Positions 21,815 to 32,277 of a DNA stretch of 64,000 nucleotides are shown here, one piece after another. The notes under the pieces were generated by a model, which saw nothing but the letters and a program-made list of their open reading frames with translations, made no database searches and was not told the DNA's origin. Both the position numbers and the translations under genes were made by a program. Source of the DNA: Cricetomys ansorgei (taxonomy: Eukaryota; Chordata; Mammalia; Rodentia; Nesomyidae). The stretch lies in assembly GCA_026225945.1 (NCBI GenBank), contig JAMJFZ010000239.1, forward strand, positions 25,011,501 through 25,075,500. Direction: 5' to 3'. Every line of letters starts with the position of its first letter. The stretch's first letter is position 1.

Positions 21815-23420
21815 ATCTTAGGGTTTCCATTTCTGTAATAAAACACTAGGACCCAAAGCAACTTGAAGAAGAAATGATTTATTTCCTCTTACAACTCTAG
21901 CATCAAAATCCACTGCTGAGGGAAGTCAGGTCAAGAAATCAAGCCAGGAACCTAAGCAGAGGCCATAGAGATGTGCTGATTACTGCCTTGCTTATTGTAG
22001 CTTACTCAGCCACTCAGCCTGCTTTCTTATTCAGTCCAGGATCACCCACCCAGGGTGGCGCTGTCCCTTGTGTGATGGGAACACTCATAGCAATCACAGA
22101 GAAAATGCCCTACAGGCTTGCCTACAGACTGTTCAGGTAGAGACATTTTGTCAATTGATGTCCCTTCTTCCAAAATGAGTGTAGCTTATGTGCAGTTGAA
22201 ATAGAAACTAGCCAGCACAGTTGGCCCATTGTCAACCTGACACACCAACACATTACTGTTAAACAAAAACCTTTTCTTTAATGTTCATCTCCAAAGTTGC
22301 ATATTAATATCATTTAAAATTCCAAGTTTTAAAAAAATATTTAAAAAATCAAACACACTAAAAATTCCCAATCTCCTTAAAACAGCTAGTCTCTTTCTAA
22401 GTTCAGTTTATGTTAAATAACCAAATTCTGACTAAAATTTTTTTAAAAGTCTCTCTAAAATTCCCAAATCTATAAAATTACAAATCTCTCTAAAAATCCC
22501 AAAGTCTCTTAACTGTGGGCTCCTGAAAAATCAAAAATCAACTGCATATCATTTTAAACAGGAAGGACTAGGACACAGTCACAGTCAAACCAAAGTGCAG
22601 CAGTGTAAATAAAGTGATTGACAGCTGAGACCCACTCATGACCCTCTGGGCCAACCACAGAAAACACAGCTCATCTCATAGGTTCACCAGCTCCACTCCA
22701 CAGCAGTTGCTGTTATTGATGATTGCCCCAGGGTACTAACATCTCCAAAATCCTCAGATATCCACTGCAACTGAGCTTTGCCATTACTAGTAGCCTCTCC
22801 TGGGTTCTCTTCGGGGGACTCTGACCCTGCCACAAGATAATAAGCCTCATGATCTCTCCAATCCTGGGGCTTCTACTGCAACTGAGGATGCATCTTCACC
22901 AACGCCCTCTCCTGGCCTCTCTTCGGGGACTCCATTCCTACCACACAGTGCAAAGCCTCAGCTGATCTCCATGACCCCTTTATGCCTTCAAAACAAGTAT
23001 CACTTGGGTGACTATTGCACATTACCAAGTTCAGCTGCCCGAATGAGGTACAGCCTTGGCCCCTCTGGACTACAATTTCTCTGTGCAGACTCTGAAAAGC
23101 AAACACTTCCCAGATTTCACTTCAATGATACTGTTCTCTTCTTAATCATGGGTGATTCTTCCGTCCTACCTGATCAATATTGACTGTCCCAGCAGTGCCA
23201 AGGCTTTATTTCAGTAGTTCCAGTCTCTTGTTAATCACAGTCGAATCTTCAGCTCCAGCTGACCAGAACCACAGATTTTTAATTTAAAATATTGGACGTC
23301 CCTGATAGAATATTTAAGGGACTCTCAACTTCTGAAACTTCACAAGCCAGGCTTTCACCATCTGCACTGCTCTCAGGTTCTCTTCTAAGTTTGCACAATG
23401 ACTAAGGAGATCTAATGTTA
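21815..23420 (+). repeat. Long rodent-specific interspersed repeat (possibly RMER1-type)
   Basis: Starts 'cttagggtttccatttctgt' and proceeds through 'cctacaggcttgcctacaga' (22113), 'aaactagccagcacagttgg' (22206), repeated 'tctctaaaaattcc'-type A/T-rich units, 'cttaactgtgggctcctgaa' (22509), repeated 'cctctcctgg...ctcttcgg...' modules (22794 and 22906), and 'cattaccaagttcagctgcc' (23021). This collinear order is very common in mouse and rat DNA. I recall it as one abundant rodent element but am not sure of its library name. Internal modules of about 100 bp, with 'ccactgcaactgagc' and 'tactgcaactgaggatgc', repeat. No intact coding frame is present. Confidence 0.75.
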
Positions 23421-24018
23421 TCATAATCACTCAATAAATCTTACTGACGTGAATACTCACTGTATTGTAATTGATAGAAATTTTAAAGTTTATTATGAAA
23501 CAAATTATAGAAAGGAATTAATTATGTCACTATTAAGAGATAGTCTTAGAGACAAATCTATAGGTGAATTTGCTTAATTAAACCCAATGTATATTATGTG
23601 CTGTGATTTTTTTTTCCTTCTGTTTCACAAGGGTAGTACCTTGTGATAAGACATAGGGAAGGCATAAAAAATATGCAAATGTGTCTGATATCCACAAAAT
23701 AATACTGAATTATCTTAATGGCAGATTTTTTTTAAATATACCATTGTTTAGTTTTTCAAATCCACAGAAGATCCAGGAATCGTATATCAGCAATAGAAGA
23801 AAAGTACCACTACAGCACAAGTTGCACAAAGTCATTTTTGTTCACTAATATGTTCCAGACATCTAATACCTTTCATGGATCAGAGATCATGTCTGTCACT
23901 TTGGGATTACTAAATCAGGAAAAATGAAATCATTTATAATTACCATGACTCACCAAGATCTCAGTGTGATTAGAAAAAATGAAGTCACTCTCCAACCTTA
24001 GTGAATATATCCATAAAG
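23421..24018. other. No recognised feature
   Basis: AT-rich unique-looking DNA with a T8 run near 23610. No exon signal was seen. Confidence 0.55.
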
Positions 24019-24100
24019 TATATATGTGTATGTGTGTGTGCATGTGAATGTGAGTGTGTATGACTACACCTGTGGTGTATGTGTGTGTGTGTGTGTGTAG
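24019..24100. repeat. Interrupted (TG)n microsatellite
   Basis: Two TG blocks (about 24026-24060 and 24076-24098) are separated by 'actacacctgtgg'. They cause the His/Thr-rich minus frame at 23985-24173. Confidence 0.95.
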
Positions 24101-24329
24101 ATGAAACACATTCAGCTTGGGTGAAATAATAGAATATTAGTGCGAAGATTTGACCTGGCCTTCCTTTTAGCATGCTTATGAATTGCTTACCTGTATGGAA
24201 TCAAAGCAAGAAATCGATTTGCACTTGAGAGAAGTATATTCTAGCATCAAACAATCAATGGGTGTGATTTAGAAATCACAGAGTTTGTACAATTCTTTAA
24301 CTATTCAAATATTTGCTCTTGTGTTTATT

Positions 24330-24420
24330 TATTTGAAGTAGAGTCTCAAAATGTAGCCTAGCTTAGAGTCCTTCTAATTCCTAAATGTTGGGATTAAAGT
24401 AGCAGTCTCCATGCCAGCTC
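24330..24420 (-). repeat. B1-like SINE fragment, minus strand
   Basis: 'gtagagtctcaaaatgtagc', 'aattcctaaatgttgggatt' and 'aaagtagcagtctccatgcc' follow the antisense B1 order. Part of the middle is missing. Confidence 0.6.
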
Positions 24421-25208
24421 TATTCCATAATTTTTCAACAATTATGTTAATCATCTGAAGTCAAGCCATAGGAGCAACAAGTGATTTCATTCTTCCTATT
24501 TCAACCATCCTGTGTGGCAAAGGTGACTTCCAATCTCTTTATCTAATCAGTTGTTCATTCACATAGCAAATGTCCATGACAGGATTATACTAACTCACAG
24601 ATTCATCGAGGGAAAGTACGTGGACCAATATCTTTTTAATTATGTGACTGAGGACTTTTCCAATCAGTTCATCTGTAAATCAACAGTAATTGAATCAATA
24701 AGGCATGTTTTGTTTTTTTTTTTGTACTTGGTTAAATGATTTTTTTAAAATTTGCTTTCTTACATGATACTTTCTTAAATACCATATTGGAATTCATGGG
24801 GTCACTTTTTTTGACATGAAAGATTATGCAATGTTTATGTTTTAAAAAACAAAAAAGAGACTGGGTGTTTGTGTTGATTTTTTATTTCAGAACATGTAGT
24901 ACTGGTGTATAACTACTATTTTTTTAGACCTACTTTAAACTTAATTGTATAAAATATCTGAAAACTAAAAATATAAAGAACAGTAATGCTTGTCTCTTAT
25001 GTTTCATGACTATAAGCCGTAATGTTTCCAAATAAATGTTAGGTATAAGTTCCACTCTATTTTACTCCATCCAAAGGGGGAACTTACTGAAGTTGTAAGA
25101 CACAGTTGGATATCAGATGCTAAAGTCATGTTTATTGCTGTTTGTGTCCTCTGGCATTTTATTGAAAAAAAATGACATAAATAAATTTAACAAAAACACA
25201 GAAAATTT
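24421..25208. other. No recognised feature
   Basis: Unique-looking AT-rich sequence, including T-rich runs near 24710 and 24745. Nothing coding is evident. Confidence 0.55.
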
Positions 25209-25400
25209 GGGCTGGAGAGATGGCTCAGCAATTAAGAGCTCTTCCAGCAGATCTGGGTTCGATTCCCAGTACCCACATGGCAGCTCACCACTGTCTGTAA
25301 CTTCTGTTCCAGGGGATCTGACACTCTTGCAGAGACATGCATGCAGGCAAAACATCAATGGACATAAGTAAAAATAAATACAATATTTTAAAAAAAAACA
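25209..25400 (+). repeat. B2 SINE
   Basis: A clear B2: 'gggctggagagatggctcag' at the head, 'gttcgattcccagtacccac' (B-box region), 'gtctgtaacttctgttccag', 'ggggatctgacactcttgca', then 'cataagtaaaaataaata' and A8. Frames at 25113-25439 on both strands run through it and are not genes. Confidence 0.95.
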
Positions 25401-28400
25401 GAGAAGTTGCCTTCGTTTTACAATAGCTGTAATTATCAATGTCCCCTAATATGTTGGCTATCTAACAGTAGATTGTGAGACTGAGGTAAGTGTCCCATCT
25501 ACTGTATCAAGGCAACAACTCTAGCGTTTATTTGGACCAGAAATGGCCATTCTATTTAATCAAATTTTACATGGGGGTAGTTAATCTATTTAATTTAGGC
25601 CTGTGAATATGAAGTGATAAATAGATGTCCTAGTATCGATCCCTTTAGCATTTATGAAGCAAGCCCCAGTGGACATGATAAATTACATTTTTTAAAATTC
25701 AGCTGGATGCCATTTGCTGCTAATTAGTATTTCTCATCTATGTTCATAACTGAGATTGATATATTCATTTTTAGTTTTCACTGTTAGATTTCTTTTAAAA
25801 AAAAAAAAAGCTTTTCTTCTTCCTTTTTGTTCTGAAAACATTTAAATACCCCTTAAAGATTTTTTAAAGTAGTTTATAAAACAACTGAATTTTCTTTTCT
25901 TAGGAATAAGCCTCCAGCTTCCACAAACTTCCTATAATGACTTTTCTACTTTTATTACTTAATGGTGATTCATCAATTTTTAAAAAAACTGATAAAATTA
26001 ATAGCATTTTTATAATATGTATATTTTCATATTTTGTGTATGCATCCCTTTATGTGGTTTATATATTTTGTGGCAGCCCAAAATATTTTCACATCCTTCC
26101 CACAGCAGGATACTTTCCACAAGTGTATCTCATTCTGTGAAAACCCAACAAGCAAATGTACTCAATCTCACATTTCCTTGGACCTACGTCACTATACTAG
26201 ATCTGGTTACTAGACTCAAGCTTTGCCTATCAATTATCAGTAGAATTCTTATGTTTACAAGTCGTAGACCAAGGAGCATGTAGAAACATGACAACATACC
26301 TTACTAGAGTAAGCTCTAGTAGACTGAGTAGAGGAAGCAGAGAGAAATAGTCTGAGACCAGTCCTAGCCTCTCTTAGCTTCTATATCACTGGTTATGGTT
26401 ACAGACCCCTAGTGATTCTGTCATCAAAGATACATCATTGAGGAAAGCACTTATCCTGAACAAGCTAGAGTATCTTCTCCTTTATGCAAGTGAAAAATGT
26501 ACCCCTATGAAACTTTCTCACTTCTAACTTTGGATATTTTTATTTCTTTATTTTTCCAAATCATGGTGAATTATATAATTTATTGTTAAAGAGACAAAAT
26601 GTAAAAGAGTCATATGGCTTACTGTCATGTTAAACACATCATAAATATTCACATTCTATTCCACAGGACCTGAGAATCTGTTGTAGAAAATATTTAAAAT
26701 ATTTTAATATTTTTATTAATATTAATTTAATTAAATTAAATAAACAGGTATAGACAAAATTGATTTGCTTATTAATTGACCTTAATTATAGAAGCTACAC
26801 TGAGTTATCTGGTAAATTTAGTATAATCAGAGAGATTCTGATTATAATCAGCTTTTAAGAAGTTCGGAGAAGCAGAACAGGGTAGGAGCAATACTAGGGG
26901 TGAAGGGCTGGGTTGACCACTGCCATCTTTAAAGAAGGATGAAGGCAGTGAGCCAGGAATGTAACAGGAGCCAGAGCCAAAAAATAAGGAATCATCCCCA
27001 AGAGCTCTGGAGAAACCAACACACTGTTTTGTTTTGTTTTGTTTTTTAAGTTTTTCAAACCATCTGGGATTCTTAACTTTCTGAACAATCACACAGAAAG
27101 TTTTGTTGTTGAACTGAGTGTGTAGACTGAGGAGTCAACTTTAGACTCAGGGAACAATGATCAAGTCACAACTCACCTGAAACCACCACGAACTCTACAA
27201 ATGAATGTTAGTTGACTAACATTTTGATTCCTCGCCATTAAAGTAATACATCAATAGCTGTATTGTGGGAGCAACTGGGAAGAACACTGTTCATGACCCA
27301 TAACAAATGCTAGACTAATACTTGATACACAATAAACAAAAAAAGTTACAAAAATCTACTTGTTTACCTAATCATCATGATTATATTTATATGTCTTTCT
27401 CATTCTCCTTCCCTGGATTTGTCTAGTTTTCTTTTAACTTTCCTGTATTATAAATGATTGAACTACCAATTAATTTACTTTCGTTCTTATTTTCTATTAA
27501 AAGAAAGGTTTCTTTCAATGATTTGGAATGGTGGTAATTTCTATTTTGATTAAACATACCTTTGGAAAACTTTGCACTGTTTTACATTTAATAAAATAAT
27601 TTAGTTTTAGATGGAGAGTTTGGCTACTGATGAGGTAATGCTCTAAAGAAAGTTTCAACGATGTAGTAATCCGTTCAGACAATTGGTCTAGTATTACAAC
27701 TTGTTTTTCTGTGTTTATAGAATATTCTTGAGATATTATTGAACTCTTTGGCAAATTTTGCCAAAACAACTTTTTTTTTTTGTTTTTCCGGTACTTCAAA
27801 TTTGCAATAGATTATGTATGATTCCAAAAAGTCTTTTCTTTTTACTTCCAGTTATTCTGATGTAGCCCAGAATCTCTAGTGCATGGAAATTGTTTCCTCT
27901 TTCACTTCTCTTCACATTCCTAAAAGTGTTTTGTTTTGGTTTTTTTTTTTGATTCTATGCTGTTTAGTGTATAGAGCATATCATCATATCATTTAAAATT
28001 TACTTGATTTCCTTCCCAAGACATTTACACTGGGCACAATTTTGATTTACATGTACATTGTCTTTCCTTTTCCTTGCATTTGCTATTTCAATGTTTACAC
28101 CCTCCCCCAGGGATTTTTGTGTTGTTATTTTGCTTTATGCATAAACATCATGGATTAGGACTCCAAAATAATGAATTATAGCATTAAATATGAGAGATAG
28201 TGGTACAGGTTTGTGGCATCTCTATTATTGCCCTGTTACCTAGCATCTTTCATCCATAGATTTTGGGATGAGGGGTACCAGATATTTTCAGAGGGAGACC
28301 AGTGTCTTCAGTTGCCCTTTAAAAGAAAACATTGTTCTTTGAAGCATGCAGGTAGTCTTTGAGTTTGTTGTCTTGTACAAATTCTGGATCGTCAAGGACA

Positions 28401-28839
28401 GAAAGAAGGTAAAGACAAGAAAACAGTGAATTTCCATTGTCTATCACATATCAAAGGAAGGGACTGGATTTATTGAAATACATCATAATGGGGTTACCTA
28501 TCAAAGGTTTATTGCAAGAAATTCCAATGTCAGCTCTCCTGACTTTTATTCTGTGCAACGATGTTGCCATTTTCCAGGTGACATAGAAATAGACACATCA
28601 GGTCTCTTATGCAGATGTCCTATCAAATTATATCAGTTTTTCTTAATCTGTACAGACATAGCAGGAAGAATTAAAGTATCATTACTGATCTATGGCTTGG
28701 GGGTTAGTTACTTATTCATTGAGAATTTAATACATGTATACAATTAAGTATGACAATATCTACCATCTTCCAACCCTGTCAGAACCCTCCCATTTGTACG
28801 GTCCCCTCTTCTTTTGGTGCTTTTATTATTTTTAAAACT
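25401..28839. other. 3.4 kb with no recognised gene
   Basis: Mostly unique-looking, AT-rich DNA. Minor items are A13 near 25798-25810, an AT-rich block at about 26690-26760 ('attaatttaattaaattaaa') and (GTTTT)n at about 27028-27046. Open frames at 25937-26283, 26805-27092 and 27515-27799 have no recognisable domain. Nothing supports a gene. Confidence 0.5.
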
Positions 28840-29058
28840 TTTAGAGTTATCTGGTTTGTTTTATGTGTGAGTATTTTGCCTACAAGTATGGATATTTCCC
28901 ATATGTGTGCAATGAAAGTTCAGAATAGAGCAGCAGATCCCCTGGAAACTGGAGTTGCTGGCATTTCTGAGCAACCATGTGAATGCTGGGAACTGAACCC
29001 AGGTCCTCTGCAAAAATATCAAGCGCTCTGAATCTCTGAGTCATTTCTCCAGACATAA
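28840..29058 (-). repeat. B2-class (B3-like) SINE, minus strand
   Basis: Antisense order: body words 'cctggaaactggagttgctg', 'ctgggaactgaacccaggtc' (complement of the B-box region 'gacctgggttcagttcccag'), and 'aatctctgagtcatttctcc' (complement of the head 'ggagaaatgactcagaga'). It is diverged but complete in order. Confidence 0.8.
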
Positions 29059-29059
29059 T

Positions 29060-29255
29060 CCTTTTATTTTTAATTATGTGTATATGTAGGTACAATGCAT
29101 GAAGAATACAGAAAAAAAACAAAGGTACTGTGCTCCTTGGACCTAGAGCTACAGGCAGTTATGAGCCACCCAATTTGAATGCTGAGCACCAAATTTAGGT
29201 CTTCTGCAAGAGGTGCACACGCTCTTAACTACTGAGCCAGCTCTGCCCTGCCTCT
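29060..29255 (-). repeat. Second B2-class (B3-like) SINE, minus strand
   Basis: Immediately adjacent to the previous element and in the same orientation: 'ttttaattatgtgtatatg' tail side, 'aatgctgagcaccaaattta', 'ggtcttctgcaagaggtgc' and 'ctcttaactactgagccagc' (complement of the head). The two may be independent insertions into one another's A-rich tail. Confidence 0.75.
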
Positions 29256-29385
29256 CCACCTCCTTTTCTTTCTTATAAATAACCCACTATACATCAGTGC
29301 CCCATGTGTCATAAGTGTAGGGCTATCCTCTGGAGCACACCTCCATTCCAAATTTGTATTCTATTCTTGCTTCTTATAAAACGGT

Positions 29386-30075
29386 AAAGAATTGACATGG
29401 CAGCCAGGATCTAGAGACAGGAAAGCCAGGAGAAGACTTCTAAAGTTATTCTTCTCTACTCATGGATCAATGCCTGGCCAAATCTTTATCAGAGAGTCTT
29501 CCTCCAGAAGCTGATGGGAGCAGATGCAGAGGCCCAGGGCCAAAGTGCAGAGCTTGGGGAACTTCACTGAAGAGGTGGAGGTGGGACTGCAGGGATCAGA
29601 GGGGTCAACAACACCAGAACAAACTCCACAGAGTCAACTGACCAGCACTCTTAGAAGCTCCAGAACCTTAAGCGACAGACATGGAACTTGCTGGGTCCAC
29701 CAAATATGTCTTGAAGTTGCCTGGTTTGGTGTTCTTGCAGAACTCATACATACTGGAGTGGGGGAAGATTTTGCCTGCCCATCGGTACCTTCACCCGAAT
29801 GGGTTGCCTAGTCAACCCTTGAAGTAAGGAATAGTACCTGATCCTGTTCCATCTTATTGTGCCATGTTTGAGCAGTAACCCTGAGAGGACTGCTCTTTCT
29901 TGGAGAGAGGTAGGGGTCGGGTGGAGGACAGAGGGTAGATCTGAGGGAAAGGGACAGCAAAGGGGAAGCTGGTAGGAATAAACAAAAGGGAGAAGGGATG
30001 CTGGGATGTATTATATGAGAGAAGAAAAAATTTTTAAAACATAAGAAATTTAAAAAAGAAAAAGAAAAGAATTGA
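29386..30075 (+). repeat. 5'-truncated L1 3' UTR with 10-bp target-site duplication
   Basis: L1 3' UTR words run in order: 'ttctctactcatggatcaat', 'agctgatgggagcagatgca' (29510), 'agagtcaactgaccagcact' (29631), 'gttccatcttattgtgccat' (29847), 'ctgctctttcttggagagag' (29890) and an A-rich end near 30030-30065. A perfect direct repeat 'aaagaattga' flanks the insert at 29386-29395 and 30066-30075, so element and boundaries (29396-30065) are well supported. The plus frame at 29524-29811 is inside it. Confidence 0.9.
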
Positions 30076-30305
30076 TAGGACTGTAATGAATCAGACTTGT
30101 CCTAGAATATACAGTTCTGGAAACATCTTTGCTCTTTTTGTTTTTGTTAATCTTAGGTCAAAATATATACAAAACTCTAGCAAAGTAATATTTTTACTCC
30201 AAACACAATCATATAAATTCTAATATTATACTTAAACTATTCCACAAATTTTGGGGAAAATTCAGTATAAAGAACAAGTTAACCTTCTTGTCATATTAAG
30301 GAAAT

Positions 30306-30307
<2 letters not shown>

Positions 30308-30355
<48 letters not shown>
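30308..30355. repeat. (TA)n microsatellite
   Basis: An uninterrupted alternating TA run of nearly 50 bases. It is able to form a cruciform and prone to length variation. Confidence 0.97.
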
Positions 30356-30357
<2 letters not shown>

Positions 30358-31890
30358 TTATTCTTATTTTTGTTCTTACGCCAATAGTAAAAGAACATTC
30401 GGTCTTCAGGGGTAAATGTGTTATTATTTTAATTTGTGATTTTAGCAGGAAATTGTCTGTATTCTAAAGTGCTACACGGCCGTCAGATAAGGCATTATTT
30501 GATTTCTGCCTCATTAAGATGACTAGTCTTGTTTATATCTGGTCCAGCTCAGAGCAGAAACACAGCACAGGACTTAGTAACAAGTAACCATGGAAACCAA
30601 AGTCCATACGTGTTTGCACAGAATAAAGGAGCTTACATCGGGATGGAATTTCATTGAAATTAAATTTTATGAGTGTTTTATAAGTTCAGAGTCTCTAAAA
30701 AAATATTTCAAAGCATTCTTTGAACCAATAGGTTAGCTGCAAGTTTCAGGAACCGTGTTTTCCATTAGAGAAATGGTGAAATTTTTTTGGAATTGTTTTC
30801 AAGATTTTACAAATAAGAAATGGGGAAGTTGAAAATACTATTTGTGAATGTACAAAGTAGAGGCTTTCTGCTTCCTCTTGAGCTAAAGAAGATGATCCTG
30901 AAGAAAGGAGAGCCAGTATTCCTGGAAGGAAGGAATGCCTTCAACACTCAAATGAAATCATTATTATGTACGCACAACTCCTTTTTAATGGAGAGTAGCG
31001 GACACCACAGAGGAGTTTTTGAATATGTAATTTAGACATAAATGCTGCCTTACTGTTTGTATACATGACAGATATACCAATAGTGCATCTATAAGATTAA
31101 ACCACATGTATCTCATCAGTGTGAGCAAAAATCACCTAGGCAAACAAGCTGTTTCCTCCAGATGTGTTCTTAGAATAGCTTTTAAAGGCAAGCAGAGTCG
31201 AGCAGGGCAACATGTGCAGAGCAACACTGCTCCTTTGTTGATTCTCAAATATCGCTGGATTTAGAGATTCCTTAATTCAGTTTTTGAAAGTCTAAGAAAG
31301 AAGGTGGACTATCTGTTTTTCTTCAACGTTTTTTTTCCCTGAAGGGAGCTGATATTTTTTGGTTGCTACAACTATTGTTGGCAACAGAATAAATTCTGAT
31401 AAGACTACTTCTCAGCCTGACAAACAACCTTGTTAAAGATTTGATGGAGAGAGAGATCTGCCAATGGAGCCCTGCTAATGGCTAGAAATGACTGAATCCA
31501 GTGAGGACAAGAGAACCGACCTCTGCAGAGGTCTTCGACTTGCATTTTTCCCCAAGGATCTTTTCTGAAGTTTCTCAGACAGGTTTGACTGAGATTTGGA
31601 AGACTAATCCACTGCTCACTGTTGCAGCTGATCTCTTGGTTGGAATTCTGAAGGCACAATAACAATAACTTGGGTACTGGAAGATTCTTGTCACTGGACA
31701 CCAGTTGAGAGTCATCCAATAAGATGTTCTCAAGGCCTTCTGATCCTATATGGAAAGAATAAAGAAGAATGACATTCTTAGCCTTACAGGTCTTAAAGTG
31801 TAGTACCTTAACCGCTTACTCAGAGCGAAGACTAAGTGACACTGTGCAAATGGGGTGGAGAAAACATGAAGCAGAGATTCAAAAACAGAG
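30356..31890. other. Unique-looking DNA, no recognised gene
   Basis: More balanced in composition than its surroundings. Open frames at 30820-31035 (plus, 71 codons) and 31405-31719 (minus, 104 codons) have no recognisable domains. The minus frame encodes a leucine/serine-rich peptide without splice support. Confidence 0.5.
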
Positions 31891-32277
31891 TAGAGAACAG
31901 TGTTATGGTTTTAAACTGAAATGCCTGACAGATATCCCTGTTTTGAGCCTTTGTCCACAGCCTGTGGTGTTAAGTCGAGGGATATAGAACCTTCAGTAGA
32001 TGGAGCCCGGATGGATGACGGGGTTACTAAGAACAGGTTTTTGAAGGTTATCCCACGCTGGTTCCCACCTGAAATCTCTCCTTCGTGATCGGTAGCCACA
32101 TGAGCAAGTGACCACGCTAGACAGGCTCCTGCTGCCCTGCCTGCCTCACCATAACAAATCCCTCTGAAGCCATGAGCCAAACAATCCTTTGGCCTTGTTG
32201 TTTCTGTTGAGTAATTTGGTCAGAGTGATTCAGAGATAAGGAATACGTAAACAAAGGATATGAAAGCTAGAGAACAG
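31891..32277 (+). repeat. MaLR-type solo LTR (MT-like)
   Basis: The body starts 'tgttatggttttaaactgaa' at 31901. It contains 'gtccacagcctgtggtgtta' (31952), 'ctgccctgcctgcctcacca' and 'aagccatgagccaaacaatc' (32168), and ends near 'ggaatacgtaaaca'. These follow the plan of rodent MT/ORR1 LTRs, with the 'gccatgagccaaaataaatc' polyadenylation region degenerate here. A perfect 10-base direct repeat 'tagagaacag' brackets the region at 31891-31900 and 32268-32277. That is longer than the 5-bp duplication expected for this group, so it may be accidental. The frames at 31769-32180 overlap it. Confidence 0.7.

Noticed and set aside
29524..29811. 95-codon plus frame
   Set aside because: Lies wholly inside an L1 3' UTR with a defined target-site duplication.
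31769..32180. Opposite-strand frames of 72 and 89 codons
   Set aside because: Overlap a MaLR-type LTR and show no conserved domain.
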